Source: JBDNIO01 sp041688215 (GTDB lineage Bacteria; Pseudomonadota; Gammaproteobacteria; Nevskiales; Salinisphaeraceae). From it: 7,101 nt of DNA. Numbering within the stretch: position 1 is the first letter of the stretch; each line of letters begins with the position of its first letter. The notes beneath the pieces were generated by a model that saw only the letters and a list, made by a program, of their open reading frames with translations, ran no database searches and was not told where the DNA came from. A program made the position numbers and the translations under genes. The DNA lies in the NCBI GenBank assembly GCA_041688215.1, contig JBDNIO010000005.1, positions 1-7,101 of the forward strand, read 5' to 3'. Shown here one piece after another: positions 1 through 6,715 of the stretch.

Positions 1-360
1 AGCTGTGCGGTTCACCTTGCGGCCAAACCACCAGGAGGCGATAAACACGCCCAACATGCCGCCGTGGTAGGACATGCCACCCTGCCAGATATACAGAATT
101 TGTAGTGGGCTACCGACAATAATATCCGGGCGGTAAAACAGGATATAACCTATCCGCCCGCCGAGCACCACGCCGAGCACCACGTAAAAAAGATAGTCGC
201 CGATTTCTTCGCGCGTCCAGTCGATATGCGGCAAACGCGTGCGGTATACCGCCGCCGCCCAGCCGACCAGAAAGCTCAGCAAGTACATCAGGCCATACCA
301 GTGCACGGCCATGGGGCCGAGCGAGATGGCTACGGGGTCAAACTGCGGGTGTGTAAACAT
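1..360 (-). CDS. lgt: Prolipoprotein diacylglyceryl transferase, N-terminal 120 residues (runs off the left edge)
   Basis: Lgt is an inner-membrane enzyme that transfers diacylglyceryl from phosphatidylglycerol to the lipobox cysteine of prolipoproteins, the first step of lipoprotein maturation. The reading frame opens with ATG at 358-360 and stays open to base 1, so only the N-terminal part is present. Visible family signatures are FDPVAISLGP near residues 7-16, HWYGLMYL at 20-27, GGRIGYILFY at 67-76 and GGMSYHGG at 94-101; H99 corresponds to the essential histidine of the HGG motif (H103 in E. coli). Hydrophobic segments at about 15-38, 54-76 and 95-112 fit the multi-pass topology. No Shine-Dalgarno sequence is seen before the ATG, but the N-terminus matches the E. 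coli protein, so the start is credible. It lies 227 bp beyond the kinase gene, probably as its own transcription unit. Confidence 0.95.
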   Translation of the reverse strand, partial: MFTHPQFDPVAISLGPMAVHWYGLMYLLSFLVGWAAAVYRTRLPHIDWTREEIGDYLFYVVLGVVLGGRIGYILFYRPDIIVGSPLQILYIWQGGMSYHGGMLGVFIASWWFGRKVNRTA

Positions 361-366
361 GCGCGG

Positions 367-375
367 ATTCTAGCA
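367..375 (-). promoter_or_regulatory. Possible extended -10 promoter for lgt
   Basis: Read on the minus strand, TGCTAGAAT forms an extended -10 element (TGn plus TAGAAT, five of six bases matching TATAAT). No good -35 box lies 17 bp upstream. The last base of the hexamer is seven bases before the A of the lgt ATG, so transcription from it would give an almost leaderless mRNA, consistent with the missing Shine-Dalgarno sequence. This rests on a short motif and is tentative. Confidence 0.3.
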
Positions 376-445
376 TTAGATAAGTGACAAAAAGACTGCG
401 GCGAAGTGCAGGGTGTTTCACACTGTTACTGATTTTTTCGTTGTT

Positions 446-539
446 CGTCATTCCCGCGAACGCGGGAATCCATGCTTAGTTGCTGGTATAAACGCAGAAA
501 GATGGATTCCGGGTTTCGCGACGCGAGCCCGGAATGACG
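446..539. repeat. Palindromic intergenic repeat built from two hairpins (ATTCCCGCG type)
   Basis: The two outer ends are inverted copies: the left begins CGTCATTCCCG and the right ends CGGAATGACG. Each end is also a hairpin. The left one is ATTCCCGCG (450-458) with CGCGGGAAT (461-469) around AA. The right one pairs ATTCCGGG (506-513) with CCCGGAAT (528-535), with an inner TCGCG-A-CGCGA stem. The core resembles the ATTCCCGCG dispersed repeats known from Neisseria (dRS3) and many other proteobacteria, which suggests a small non-autonomous element. It lies between the kinase stop and the lgt start. Neither hairpin is followed by a T-run on the minus strand, so it is not a classical terminator. 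The rest of 361-587 shows nothing else clear apart from the proposed lgt promoter. Confidence 0.8.
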
Positions 540-587
540 GCGTTTTACGGGGTGAGGCATTTCAGATAGACCTGGCCAGACATTTCA

Positions 588-1520
588 TTATGCCAACGCA
601 ATATCAAACTCGCGCTTGAAACGTTCGGCGAATTCAGCAAACGTGAAGCTGTGATTCTGCGTGCCCGGCTGCTCTATCTTGATTGCGCCCATTAACGACG
701 CCACGCGGCCGGTGGTTTCCCAGTCCATGCCATTTTGCAGGCCGTAGATCAGCCCGGCGCGATAAGCGTCACCGCAACCGGTAGGATCAGACAGGGCTTT
801 CGGCCGTGCGGCAGGCACTTCCAGCACCTTGCCGCCGGTGTGAATGCGGGAACCGCGCGCACCGCGGGTGACGATGTAGGTATCCACCATAGACACGGCA
901 TCCTCAAGGCTTAAACCCGCCTTGTCACGCAGCATTTCTGATTCGTAGTCATTGACGGTGACATAGGTTGCCAATTGCATGAAATGCCTGATCTCGTCGC
1001 CGTCAAACATCGGCATGCCCTGGCCGGGATCGAAAATAAACGGAATGCCCTGCTCCGCGAATTGCTCGGCGTGCTGCAACATGCCGTCGCGACCATCGGG
1101 CGAAATCAGCCCCAAGGTGATGCCTGATTCCGGAACTTTCTGTTCGTGCGCGTTGCTCATGGCGCCGGGGTGGAAAGCGGTGATCTGGTTATCGTCGAGA
1201 TCGGTAGTGATGTAGGCCTGCGCGGTGTAAGCGTCGCCAATGCGTTTGACGTAATCGCGGGATATGCCGTGCTCGTCCATGCGTTTTTCGTAGTCGTCAA
1301 AATCCCTGCCGACTGTGCCCATGGGTTTGCCGTCGGCGCCCAGCAATTTCAGGTTGTAGGCGATATTGCCCGCACAACCGCCAAACTCCTTGCGCAGTTC
1401 CGGCACCAGAAAGGACACGCTTAGCATGTGCACCTTGTCGGCCTGAATTTCGTTTTTGAACTGGCCCTGAAAGACCATGATGGTGTCGTAAGCAAAAGAG
1501 CCACAGATTAGAGCTGACAT
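588..1520 (-). CDS. PfkB/ribokinase-family carbohydrate or nucleoside kinase (adenosine kinase-like)
   Basis: This 310-residue cytosolic protein is an ATP-dependent kinase of the PfkB family, which phosphorylates a sugar or nucleoside hydroxyl. The N-terminal substrate motif FGGCAGNIAYN is at 46-56, FDPGQ at 163-167, the N-x-x-E metal-binding motif at 190-193 (NDYE), the ATP-site TRGARGS at 218-224, and the signature DPTGCGDAYRAG at 245-256 with D251 as the expected catalytic base. Length is normal for the family. Similar proteobacterial proteins are commonly annotated as adenosine kinase, but the substrate cannot be read from the sequence; ribokinase-like or other sugar kinase activity is possible. 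The start is ATG at 1518-1520, where MSALICGSFAYDT fits the family's first beta strand. No strong Shine-Dalgarno is present, only a weak GAG about 10 nt upstream at the edge of a palindromic repeat. It follows gcvPB on the same strand and may be co-transcribed. Confidence 0.9.
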   Translation of the reverse strand: MSALICGSFAYDTIMVFQGQFKNEIQADKVHMLSVSFLVPELRKEFGGCAGNIAYNLKLLGADGKPMGTVGRDFDDYEKRMDEHGISRDYVKRIGDAYTAQAYITTDLDDNQITAFHPGAMSNAHEQKVPESGITLGLISPDGRDGMLQHAEQFAEQGIPFIFDPGQGMPMFDGDEIRHFMQLATYVTVNDYESEMLRDKAGLSLEDAVSMVDTYIVTRGARGSRIHTGGKVLEVPAARPKALSDPTGCGDAYRAGLIYGLQNGMDWETTGRVASLMGAIKIEQPGTQNHSFTFAEFAERFKREFDIALA

Positions 1521-1528
1521 TTTTATTA

Positions 1529-1646
1529 CTCGCGCAAAGGCGCCAAGGCGCCAAAAAAAAGAAAAAATAAGTTTGCTAAGGTTTAGTTTCGCTAAATCAT
1601 TACGGGCCTTGCTTGGAAACTTCGCGTCTTTGCGCCTTTGCGCGAG
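1529..1646. repeat. Palindromic intergenic repeat, copy A (CGCGCAAAGGCGC family)
   Basis: The left end, starting CTCGCGCAAAGGCGC (1529-1543), is inverted as GCGCCTTTGCGCGAG at the right end (1632-1646), a perfect 15-bp terminal inverted repeat with weaker similarity further in. The interior includes an A-rich run (1553-1567), a small TTTAG/CTAAA hairpin near 1582-1596 and, at 1539-1552, GGCGC-CAAG-GCGCC. The element fills almost the whole gap between the gcvPB stop (1653) and the kinase start (1520). The terminal motif recurs in the tpx/gcvPB gap, so this is a dispersed repeat family within the genome, probably a miniature mobile or REP-like element. No ORF inside it can be supported. Confidence 0.8.
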
Positions 1647-1652
1647 ACGATT

Positions 1653-3113
1653 TTATTTTTCTGCTTGCCAACGCAGGTCCAGTTCTTTAGCCGCCTTAAC
1701 CTCGTCCAGGCGTCGCACGGGGGTTGTGTACGGCGCCCCTTTAAGTCGCTCGATATCAGTCTTTGCTTCGTCCCAGATGGCCACCATCGCGTCCACGAAG
1801 CCATCCAGGGTTTCCTGTGATTCGGTTTCAGTCGGCTCGATCAGCAGGCATTCCGGCACCAGCAACGGGAAATAAATGGTCGGCGCATGATAACCGTAAT
1901 CTAGCAGGCGCTTGGCGAAATCGGTGGCGGTGACTTCCAGTGCCTGTTTCTGACGCTTTAACGTAATAATGAACTCGTGGCTGGCACGGCGATTTTCAAA
2001 CGCCAGGTCGAAGCCTTTTTCGGCCAGCCGTTTCATCAGGTAATTGGCGTTGAGCGTGGCGTATTCGGCCACGCGATGCATGCCTTCACGGCCCAGCAGG
2101 CGCGCGTAAATATAGGCGCGGATCAGCACCCCGGCGTTGCCCATGAATGCGGACAATCGCCCAATGCTTTGCGGACACTCGGTTTCGTCGAGCCAGCGGT
2201 AGCCGTCCTTCTCTGTTTGCGCCACCACCGGAATCGGCATAAATGGTTTCAGGCGCTCACTGACGCCGACCGCGCCAGAACCCGGTCCACCGCCGCCATG
2301 CGGGGTGGAAAAGGTCTTGTGCAGATTCATGTGGATCACGTCAAAACCCATATCACCGGGACGCACCTTGCCCAGAATCGCGTTCAGATTAGCGCCGTCG
2401 TAGTACAGCAGGCCACCGGCGTCGTGTACCAGTTTGGCGATCTCAATAATGGCTTTTTCAAATACGCCCAGGGTGGACGGGTTGGTGAGCATAATCCCGG
2501 CGGTTTTCGGCCCGATGGCTTTTTTCAGCGCCTCGATATCCACGTCGCCGTCATCAGTGGGTATCTCGCGCACCTTGCAACCGCACATTACTGCTGTGGC
2601 CGGGTTGGTGCCGTGGGCAGCGTCGGGCACTAGAATTTCGTTACGCTCGAAGTCTTCGCGTGCGCGGTGATAGGCCATCATCATGGCCACCCCGGCGAAT
2701 TCGCCTTGCGCACCGGCCATCGGTGTTAACGACACCGCGCGCATGCCGGTCACGTCTTTCAGCATTTCCTGCAATTCGAACATACAGACCATGAAACCCT
2801 GGCTGTGCGAAGCCGGCGCTAGCGGATGCCGACTCAAAAATCCCGGCAATTTGGCCAGCGTATTACAGGCCCGCGGGTTGTACTTCATGGTGCACGAACC
2901 CAGCGGGTAGAAATGCGTATCGATGGAAAAATTACGCTGCGACAGGCGCGTGTAGTGGCGCACCACGTCCAGTTCCGACATTTCCGGCAGACCCAGCGCC
3001 GACTCGCGGCGCATGTTTTGCGGGATGCCGTCTACTGGCGGCATCGACAGGGGTGCCTGGGCTGCGGCGCGGCGTCCGGGACGGCTATGTTCGAATATTA
3101 GAGCTTCGGTCAT
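1653..3113 (-). CDS. gcvPB: Glycine dehydrogenase (decarboxylating) subunit 2, P-protein C-terminal type
   Basis: GcvPB is the PLP-binding half of the two-subunit P protein. With GcvPA it decarboxylates glycine and passes the aminomethyl group to lipoylated H protein. The 486 residues are typical for the subunit. Visible motifs are the N-terminal LIFEHSRPGRRA (5-16), GSCTMKYNPR (72-81), DAAHGTNPA (164-172, H168 expected to stack on PLP), YYDGAN (237-242, D239 expected to contact the pyridine nitrogen) and NLHKTFSTPHGGGGPG (263-278), where K266 is the predicted Schiff-base lysine. All key residues are present, so it should be active. ATG at 3111-3113 is chosen because the family N-terminus begins right after it. 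No Shine-Dalgarno is visible there, as a palindromic repeat occupies the upstream region. tpx and that repeat separate it from gcvPA, while the kinase gene follows downstream. Confidence 0.97.
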   Translation of the reverse strand: MTEALIFEHSRPGRRAAAQAPLSMPPVDGIPQNMRRESALGLPEMSELDVVRHYTRLSQRNFSIDTHFYPLGSCTMKYNPRACNTLAKLPGFLSRHPLAPASHSQGFMVCMFELQEMLKDVTGMRAVSLTPMAGAQGEFAGVAMMMAYHRAREDFERNEILVPDAAHGTNPATAVMCGCKVREIPTDDGDVDIEALKKAIGPKTAGIMLTNPSTLGVFEKAIIEIAKLVHDAGGLLYYDGANLNAILGKVRPGDMGFDVIHMNLHKTFSTPHGGGGPGSGAVGVSERLKPFMPIPVVAQTEKDGYRWLDETECPQSIGRLSAFMGNAGVLIRAYIYARLLGREGMHRVAEYATLNANYLMKRLAEKGFDLAFENRRASHEFIITLKRQKQALEVTATDFAKRLLDYGYHAPTIYFPLLVPECLLIEPTETESQETLDGFVDAMVAIWDEAKTDIERLKGAPYTTPVRRLDEVKAAKELDLRWQAEK

Positions 3114-3121
3114 ATTAATGT

Positions 3122-3184
3122 TTCGCGCAAAGGCGCAAAGACGCCAAGAAATAAACCTTTTCGGCGTTAGTGTCTTTGCGTGAA
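3122..3184. repeat. Palindromic intergenic repeat, copy B (CGCGCAAAGGCGC family)
   Basis: The left arm starts TTCGCGCAAAGGCGC, sharing 14 consecutive bases (TCGCGCAAAGGCGC) with the left arm of the copy at 1529-1646. CGCAAAGAC (3134-3142) pairs perfectly with GTCTTTGCG (3172-3180), and CGCC (3142-3145) can pair with GGCG (3163-3166), giving a hairpin within a shorter, more degenerate element. It fills nearly all of the tpx/gcvPB gap, ending 9 bp from the tpx stop and 8 bp from the gcvPB start. In the operon mRNA it would fold just before the gcvPB start codon, so an effect on translation or mRNA stability is plausible but not shown. Confidence 0.75.
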
Positions 3185-3193
3185 TCTTCTACT

Positions 3194-3691
3194 TCACAAC
3201 GCATTGAGTGCAGCTTGATAATCGGGCTCGTCGGCGATTTCTGATACCAGTTCGCTGTGCAGTACCTGGTCGTTTTCATCCAGCACAACCACGGCGCGGG
3301 CGGATACGCCCGCCAGCGGGCCGTCGGTGATCAGGGTGCCATAATCTTCGGCGAAGGATTTGTCGCGCAGCATGGAAAGCGATTGCACGTTTTCCAGATT
3401 ATTCTCGCCGCAGAAGCGTCCCTGCGCGAACGGCAGGTCGGCGGATACCATAAGCATGACGACATCTGAATGTTCTTTGGCGTAGTCATTGAATTTTTTT
3501 ACCGACATGGCGCAGGTCGGCGTATCCATGCTCGGGAAAATATTCAGGATTTTGCGTTTTCCGGAGTAATCGGCCAGGCCATGATCGCCGAGTTTGCCGT
3601 CGGTTAAACGAAAATCCGGCGCTTTGTCGCCCTTGTTCGGTAGTTCGCCATTGGTGTTGCAGGTGTTGCCTTGCAGGGTAATTTTAGCCAT
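3194..3691 (-). CDS. tpx: Thiol peroxidase (atypical 2-Cys peroxiredoxin, Tpx)
   Basis: Tpx reduces hydrogen peroxide and organic hydroperoxides, usually with thioredoxin as reductant; E. coli Tpx is found in the periplasmic fraction but has no classical signal peptide, and none is seen here. The 165 residues match the family length. Conserved blocks are GKRKILNIFPSMDTPTC (44-60), with C60 the predicted peroxidatic cysteine and D56/T57 beside it, SADLPFAQGRFCG (83-95), with C94 the predicted resolving cysteine, and the ARAVVV segment with R132, the active-site arginine. A good Shine-Dalgarno (AAGGA at 3700-3704, about 8 nt from the ATG) supports the start. It begins 24 bp after the gcvPA stop and precedes gcvPB, so it interrupts the P-protein gene pair and is probably co-transcribed with the glycine cleavage genes. 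Confidence 0.97.
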   Translation of the reverse strand: MAKITLQGNTCNTNGELPNKGDKAPDFRLTDGKLGDHGLADYSGKRKILNIFPSMDTPTCAMSVKKFNDYAKEHSDVVMLMVSADLPFAQGRFCGENNLENVQSLSMLRDKSFAEDYGTLITDGPLAGVSARAVVVLDENDQVLHSELVSEIADEPDYQAALNAL

Positions 3692-3715
3692 GTTTTATTT
3701 CCTTCTAAGATTAAA

Positions 3716-5101
3716 TCAGGCGACGGCCGAGGTACTGCCCAGGCGTTCAAGTACTTCAGCCAGCGCGCCAGCGTAGGCGTCCAGGTCTTCTTCGGTTTTG
3801 GTTTCGGTGGCGCAGACCAGCATACAATCTTCCAGTTCAAGATAATCACGGCCCAGTGCATAACCACCAAGTATGCCGCGCTCGGCCAGCGCATTGAGCA
3901 CGGTGGCTACCGGTTGCGTCAGACGAATCACGACTTCGTGGAAATGCGCCGCGCTAAACACTGGTTCCACGCCATGAATCTGGCCAAGGCGCTGCGCAAG
4001 CTCGCGCGTATTTTGCAGACTGGCGGCCGCCACGCGTTGCAAGCCTTCGGGGCCAAGCAAGGCCATGTGGATTGTGGCGGCGGTAACCAGTAAACCCTGA
4101 TTGGTGCAGATATTGGAGGTCGCCTTGGAGCGGCGGATATGCTGTTCGCGCGGTTGCAGGGTGAGCGTGTATCCGGGTTTTCCTTCCAGGTCCACGGTGC
4201 GCCCGCAGATGCGGCCGGGCATTTGTCGCACATGTTGCTGGCGGCAGCACATGATGCCGACATAAGGCCCGCCGGAAGACAACGGCACGCCCAGCGGCTG
4301 GCCTTCGCCGCAAACGATATCCACGCCTTGCTCGCCCCATTCGCCCGGCGGTTTGATCAGCGCCAGCGCCAACGGATTGACTACCGCAATCACCAGGGCG
4401 CCTTGTGCATGCGCCCAGTCGGTAAGCGCGTCCATGTCTTCCAGGTTGCCAAAAAAATTCGGCTGTGGAATGACCAGGGCGGTGATGTCTTCGCCTTCGA
4501 ACCGGGCCAGTGCATCGACCAGCGTAGTGCCGCGCTCGGTGCAGTAGGGCAGCTCGTCAAAAACAATTTTCTGATTACTGCAAATAGCTTCCGCGACCTG
4601 GCGATAGCTTGGATTAACTGTCGATGGCACCAGAATACGGTTCGACTTGGATTTACGATTCGCGCGCACGGCCATCAACACCGCTTCGGCCAGCGAGGAG
4701 GCGCCGTCGTAGAGCGAAGCGTTGGCTACTTCCATGCCGGTCAGTCCGCACATCATGCTCTGGTATTCGTAGGTGAGTTGCAGCGTGCCCTGGCTGGCCT
4801 CGGGCTGATACGGGGTATAGGCGCTGTAGAATTCGCCACGGGTGGTAATCTCCCAAACCGCCGCCGGAATGTGATGCTCGTAGGCACCAGCGCCGATAAA
4901 ACACAGGCTGCCCGCGTCTTGCGCGGCGCGTTCGTGCATTAACCGGGTGATCGCCATTTCGCTGACGCCCGCGGGCACGTTTTCCAGGCTGACGCCACGT
5001 AATTCCTGCGGGATTTCGTCGAATAATTCTTCGATGCTGTCGGTGCCGATGACCTCGAGCATGGCTTGCACATCTGTCTGGGTATGGGGATTAAAGGGCA
5101 T
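3716..5101 (-). CDS. gcvPA: Glycine dehydrogenase (decarboxylating) subunit 1, P-protein N-terminal type
   Basis: GcvPA is the partner of GcvPB in the split P protein of the glycine cleavage system; it shares the PLP-enzyme fold but lacks the Schiff-base lysine, which GcvPB supplies. The 461 residues are normal length. Recognisable blocks are GAGAYEHHIP (70-79), AYTPYQPEASQGTLQ (94-108), SLYDGAS (129-135), GEGQPLGVPLSSGGPYVG (265-282), PGRICGRTVD (295-304) and REQHIRRSKATSNICTNQ (318-335), all typical of this subunit. The start at 5099-5101 gives MPFNPHTQTDVQAML, the usual N-terminus, with an AAGAG-like ribosome site about 9 nt upstream. It begins 20 bp after the gcvH stop. It is followed by tpx rather than by gcvPB. 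Confidence 0.97.
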   Translation of the reverse strand: MPFNPHTQTDVQAMLEVIGTDSIEELFDEIPQELRGVSLENVPAGVSEMAITRLMHERAAQDAGSLCFIGAGAYEHHIPAAVWEITTRGEFYSAYTPYQPEASQGTLQLTYEYQSMMCGLTGMEVANASLYDGASSLAEAVLMAVRANRKSKSNRILVPSTVNPSYRQVAEAICSNQKIVFDELPYCTERGTTLVDALARFEGEDITALVIPQPNFFGNLEDMDALTDWAHAQGALVIAVVNPLALALIKPPGEWGEQGVDIVCGEGQPLGVPLSSGGPYVGIMCCRQQHVRQMPGRICGRTVDLEGKPGYTLTLQPREQHIRRSKATSNICTNQGLLVTAATIHMALLGPEGLQRVAAASLQNTRELAQRLGQIHGVEPVFSAAHFHEVVIRLTQPVATVLNALAERGILGGYALGRDYLELEDCMLVCATETKTEEDLDAYAGALAEVLERLGSTSAVA

Positions 5102-5121
5102 GTATTAACTCTTTTAAGGGC

Positions 5122-5514
5122 TTAAGCCTCGTCTTCGATAAATTCCTGATAGGCGTCGGCGTCCATCAAATCGTCCAGGTCGGACTCATCGCCGAGCTTG
5201 ATTTTCATTAACCAGCCACCGCCGTAAGCGTCCTGATTAACAAACTCCGGCGAGTCGGTGAGGTCGTCGTTTACTTCCAGCACTTCGCCGGTTACCGGCG
5301 CGTAAATATCGGACGCGGCTTTCACCGATTCCACCACCGCGCAAGCGTCGCCGGCGGCCAGCGTTTCGCCCACTTCCGGCAATTCTACGAATACCAGATC
5401 GCCCAGCAATTCCTGGGCATGGTCGCTTATGCCGACCAGCACGCTGCCATCGTCTTTTTTGTGTATCCATTCATGGGTTTTGGTATAGGCCAGTTCACTC
5501 GGTATTTCACTCAT
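5122..5514 (-). CDS. gcvH: Glycine cleavage system H protein (lipoyl carrier)
   Basis: H protein is the mobile carrier of the glycine cleavage system. Its lipoyl arm accepts the aminomethyl group from P protein, presents it to T protein and is then reoxidised by L protein. The 130-residue acidic protein has the normal length and the biotinyl/lipoyl fold, with the attachment motif VVESVKAASD at 60-69 and K65 as the lipoylated lysine. The YTKTHEWI segment (10-17), GISDHAQELLGDLVFVELP (28-46) and the C-terminal YGGGWLMKIK (96-105) are family hallmarks. The start codon overlaps the gcvT stop as ATGA (5511-5514), with GGGAG at 5522-5526 as Shine-Dalgarno, so the two genes are probably translationally coupled. 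Downstream, gcvPA follows after 20 bp. Confidence 0.98.
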   Translation of the reverse strand: MSEIPSELAYTKTHEWIHKKDDGSVLVGISDHAQELLGDLVFVELPEVGETLAAGDACAVVESVKAASDIYAPVTGEVLEVNDDLTDSPEFVNQDAYGGGWLMKIKLGDESDLDDLMDADAYQEFIEDEA

Positions 5515-6656
5515 GATTCAACTCCCTGGTTTGTATTAGGCGTCCGCATACGTAACGGCGACTTTACAAGTCTATTTTTGATTTTGCCATTGCGCACGAA
5601 AGGATATTTCACAATTCGAGCGGATACCCACTTGTCGCGAATTTGAACTTCCACTTCGCCTTCCCAATCACGGGGCACCCGTGCCAGGCCGATAGAACGC
5701 TCCAGTGTGGGGCCATATCCGCCGCTGGTTACTTCGCCTTCGCCGTCTTTACCCGCGTGGCGAACGGCTTGATGAGAGCGTATGATGCCCTTGCCTTCCA
5801 GCAGCAGACCCACCATTTGCTGGTCGGCATGCTCACGCGCATATTCCAGCGCCTCGCGGCCAATAAACTGGCGGCCCTCGGGTTCCCAGGCCACGGTCCA
5901 GCCGAGCCCGGATTCCAGCGGGTGGTGGTCTTCGTCCATATCCTGGCCGTACAGATTCAGCCCGGCTTCCAGACGCAAGGTGTCGCGCGCGCCCAGCCCA
6001 CAGGGCGCAACGCCCTGTTTAATGAGATTCTTCCAGAGATTTTCCGCCTCACCCGCGGGTACGATGAGCTCGAAACCATCCTCGCCGGTGTAACCGGTGC
6101 GGCCGACCAGCCAGTCACCGTCGTGCGCCCCATAGAACGGCTTCAGATTCATGGCCTGGGCATCGAGTTCTTCGTCCAGCACTTCGCCGGCCTTATCGCG
6201 CGCATTCGGCCCCTGCACGGCGATAATCGCGAGGTCATCGCGCTGGCGCACCTCGACATCGTAAGCACGCGCCTGAGCCTTGATCCACGCCATGTCTTTT
6301 TCTGTAGTACCCGCATTTACAACAACCCGGTAGTGGTCGTCACTCAGGTGATAGGCAATCAGATCATCCACCACCCCGCCGCGGGTATTTAACATGCAGG
6401 TGTACAGAGCCTTGCCCGGGGTGTTGGCCTTGGCCACATCGTTGGCCCAGAGGATGCGCAGAAAATCCGTGGCGCCGGCGCCGGTAATGTCTACCGCGCT
6501 CATGTGCGATACGTCGAACATGCCTGCGTCATTGCGCACGGCGTGATGCTCGTCGATTTGCGACCCGTAATTCACCGGCATATCCCAGCCGGCGAAATTG
6601 ACCATGCGCGCACCGGCGGCCTGGTGGGCGTCGAATAATGGCGTGTGTTTTCCCAT
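5511..6656 (-). CDS. gcvT: Glycine cleavage system aminomethyltransferase (T protein), with short C-terminal extension
   Basis: GcvT transfers the methylene carbon from aminomethyl-lipoyl H protein to tetrahydrofolate, giving 5,10-methylene-THF and ammonia. The N-terminal folate-binding domain is very close to E. coli GcvT: TPLFDAHQAAGARMV (5-19), YGSQIDEHHAVR (30-41), AGMFDVSHM (44-52), GGVVDDLI (93-100, containing the conserved acidic pair D97-D98) and CGLGARDTLRLEAG (219-232). The C-terminal domain ends with the usual KYPFVRNGK at 350-358. The protein is 381 residues, whereas E. coli GcvT has 364; residues 359-381 form a basic tail absent from the usual family ending. ATG at 6654-6656 has GGAAG (6663-6667) as ribosome site, 6 nt upstream. 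It is the first gene of the operon, directly below the glycine riboswitch, and its stop overlaps the gcvH start by ATGA. Confidence 0.97.
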   Translation of the reverse strand: MGKHTPLFDAHQAAGARMVNFAGWDMPVNYGSQIDEHHAVRNDAGMFDVSHMSAVDITGAGATDFLRILWANDVAKANTPGKALYTCMLNTRGGVVDDLIAYHLSDDHYRVVVNAGTTEKDMAWIKAQARAYDVEVRQRDDLAIIAVQGPNARDKAGEVLDEELDAQAMNLKPFYGAHDGDWLVGRTGYTGEDGFELIVPAGEAENLWKNLIKQGVAPCGLGARDTLRLEAGLNLYGQDMDEDHHPLESGLGWTVAWEPEGRQFIGREALEYAREHADQQMVGLLLEGKGIIRSHQAVRHAGKDGEGEVTSGGYGPTLERSIGLARVPRDWEGEVEVQIRDKWVSARIVKYPFVRNGKIKNRLVKSPLRMRTPNTNQGVES

Positions 6657-6677
6657 GAGCTACTTCCGCTGGCGAAC

Positions 6678-6715
6678 AAAAAAAGGGCGGCAGACCGCTG
6701 TGAAGTCTGCCGCCC
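6678..6715 (-). terminator. Intrinsic terminator of the glycine riboswitch expression platform
   Basis: On the minus strand, GGGCGGCAGAC (6715-6705) pairs perfectly with GTCTGCCGCCC (6695-6685) in an 11-bp stem with a 9-nt loop, followed by seven T's (6684-6678). It abuts the last base of the second aptamer, 21 bp before the gcvT start codon, so it is placed to stop transcription before the operon unless the riboswitch allows read-through. AGAG just before the stem could pair with the first U's of the U-run, which would compete with the aptamer-2 P1 helix. Confidence 0.93.

Noticed and set aside
413..619. A 68-codon open frame on the plus strand
   Set aside because: It reads through the palindromic repeat (giving the typical SRERGNPC peptide of such repeats) and into the end of the kinase gene, so it is not a credible gene.
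1529..1646. Repeat copy A as an intrinsic terminator between gcvPB and the kinase
   Set aside because: On the minus strand the T-rich run (1567-1553) is not immediately preceded by a GC-rich hairpin, so the standard pattern is absent.
1977..2633. A 218-codon open frame on the plus strand
   Set aside because: It is antisense to the conserved PLP-binding core of gcvPB and looks like no known family.
446..3184. CRISPR array formed by the palindromic repeats
   Set aside because: The repeats are single copies in separate gaps of different sequence and spacing, with no regular spacers or cas genes.
4139..4942. A 267-codon open frame on the plus strand
   Set aside because: It lies wholly antisense to gcvPA, whose family motifs are intact along the whole stretch; the plus-strand protein shows no recognisable domain.
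3716..5101. Broken full-length gcvP split by a frameshift or insertion
   Set aside because: Both gcvPA and gcvPB have proper family N- and C-termini and the typical lengths of the natural two-subunit form, so this is not a disrupted single gene.
5643..6392. A 249-codon open frame on the plus strand
   Set aside because: It is antisense to gcvT, which is clearly coding; long antisense frames are expected in GC-rich coding DNA.
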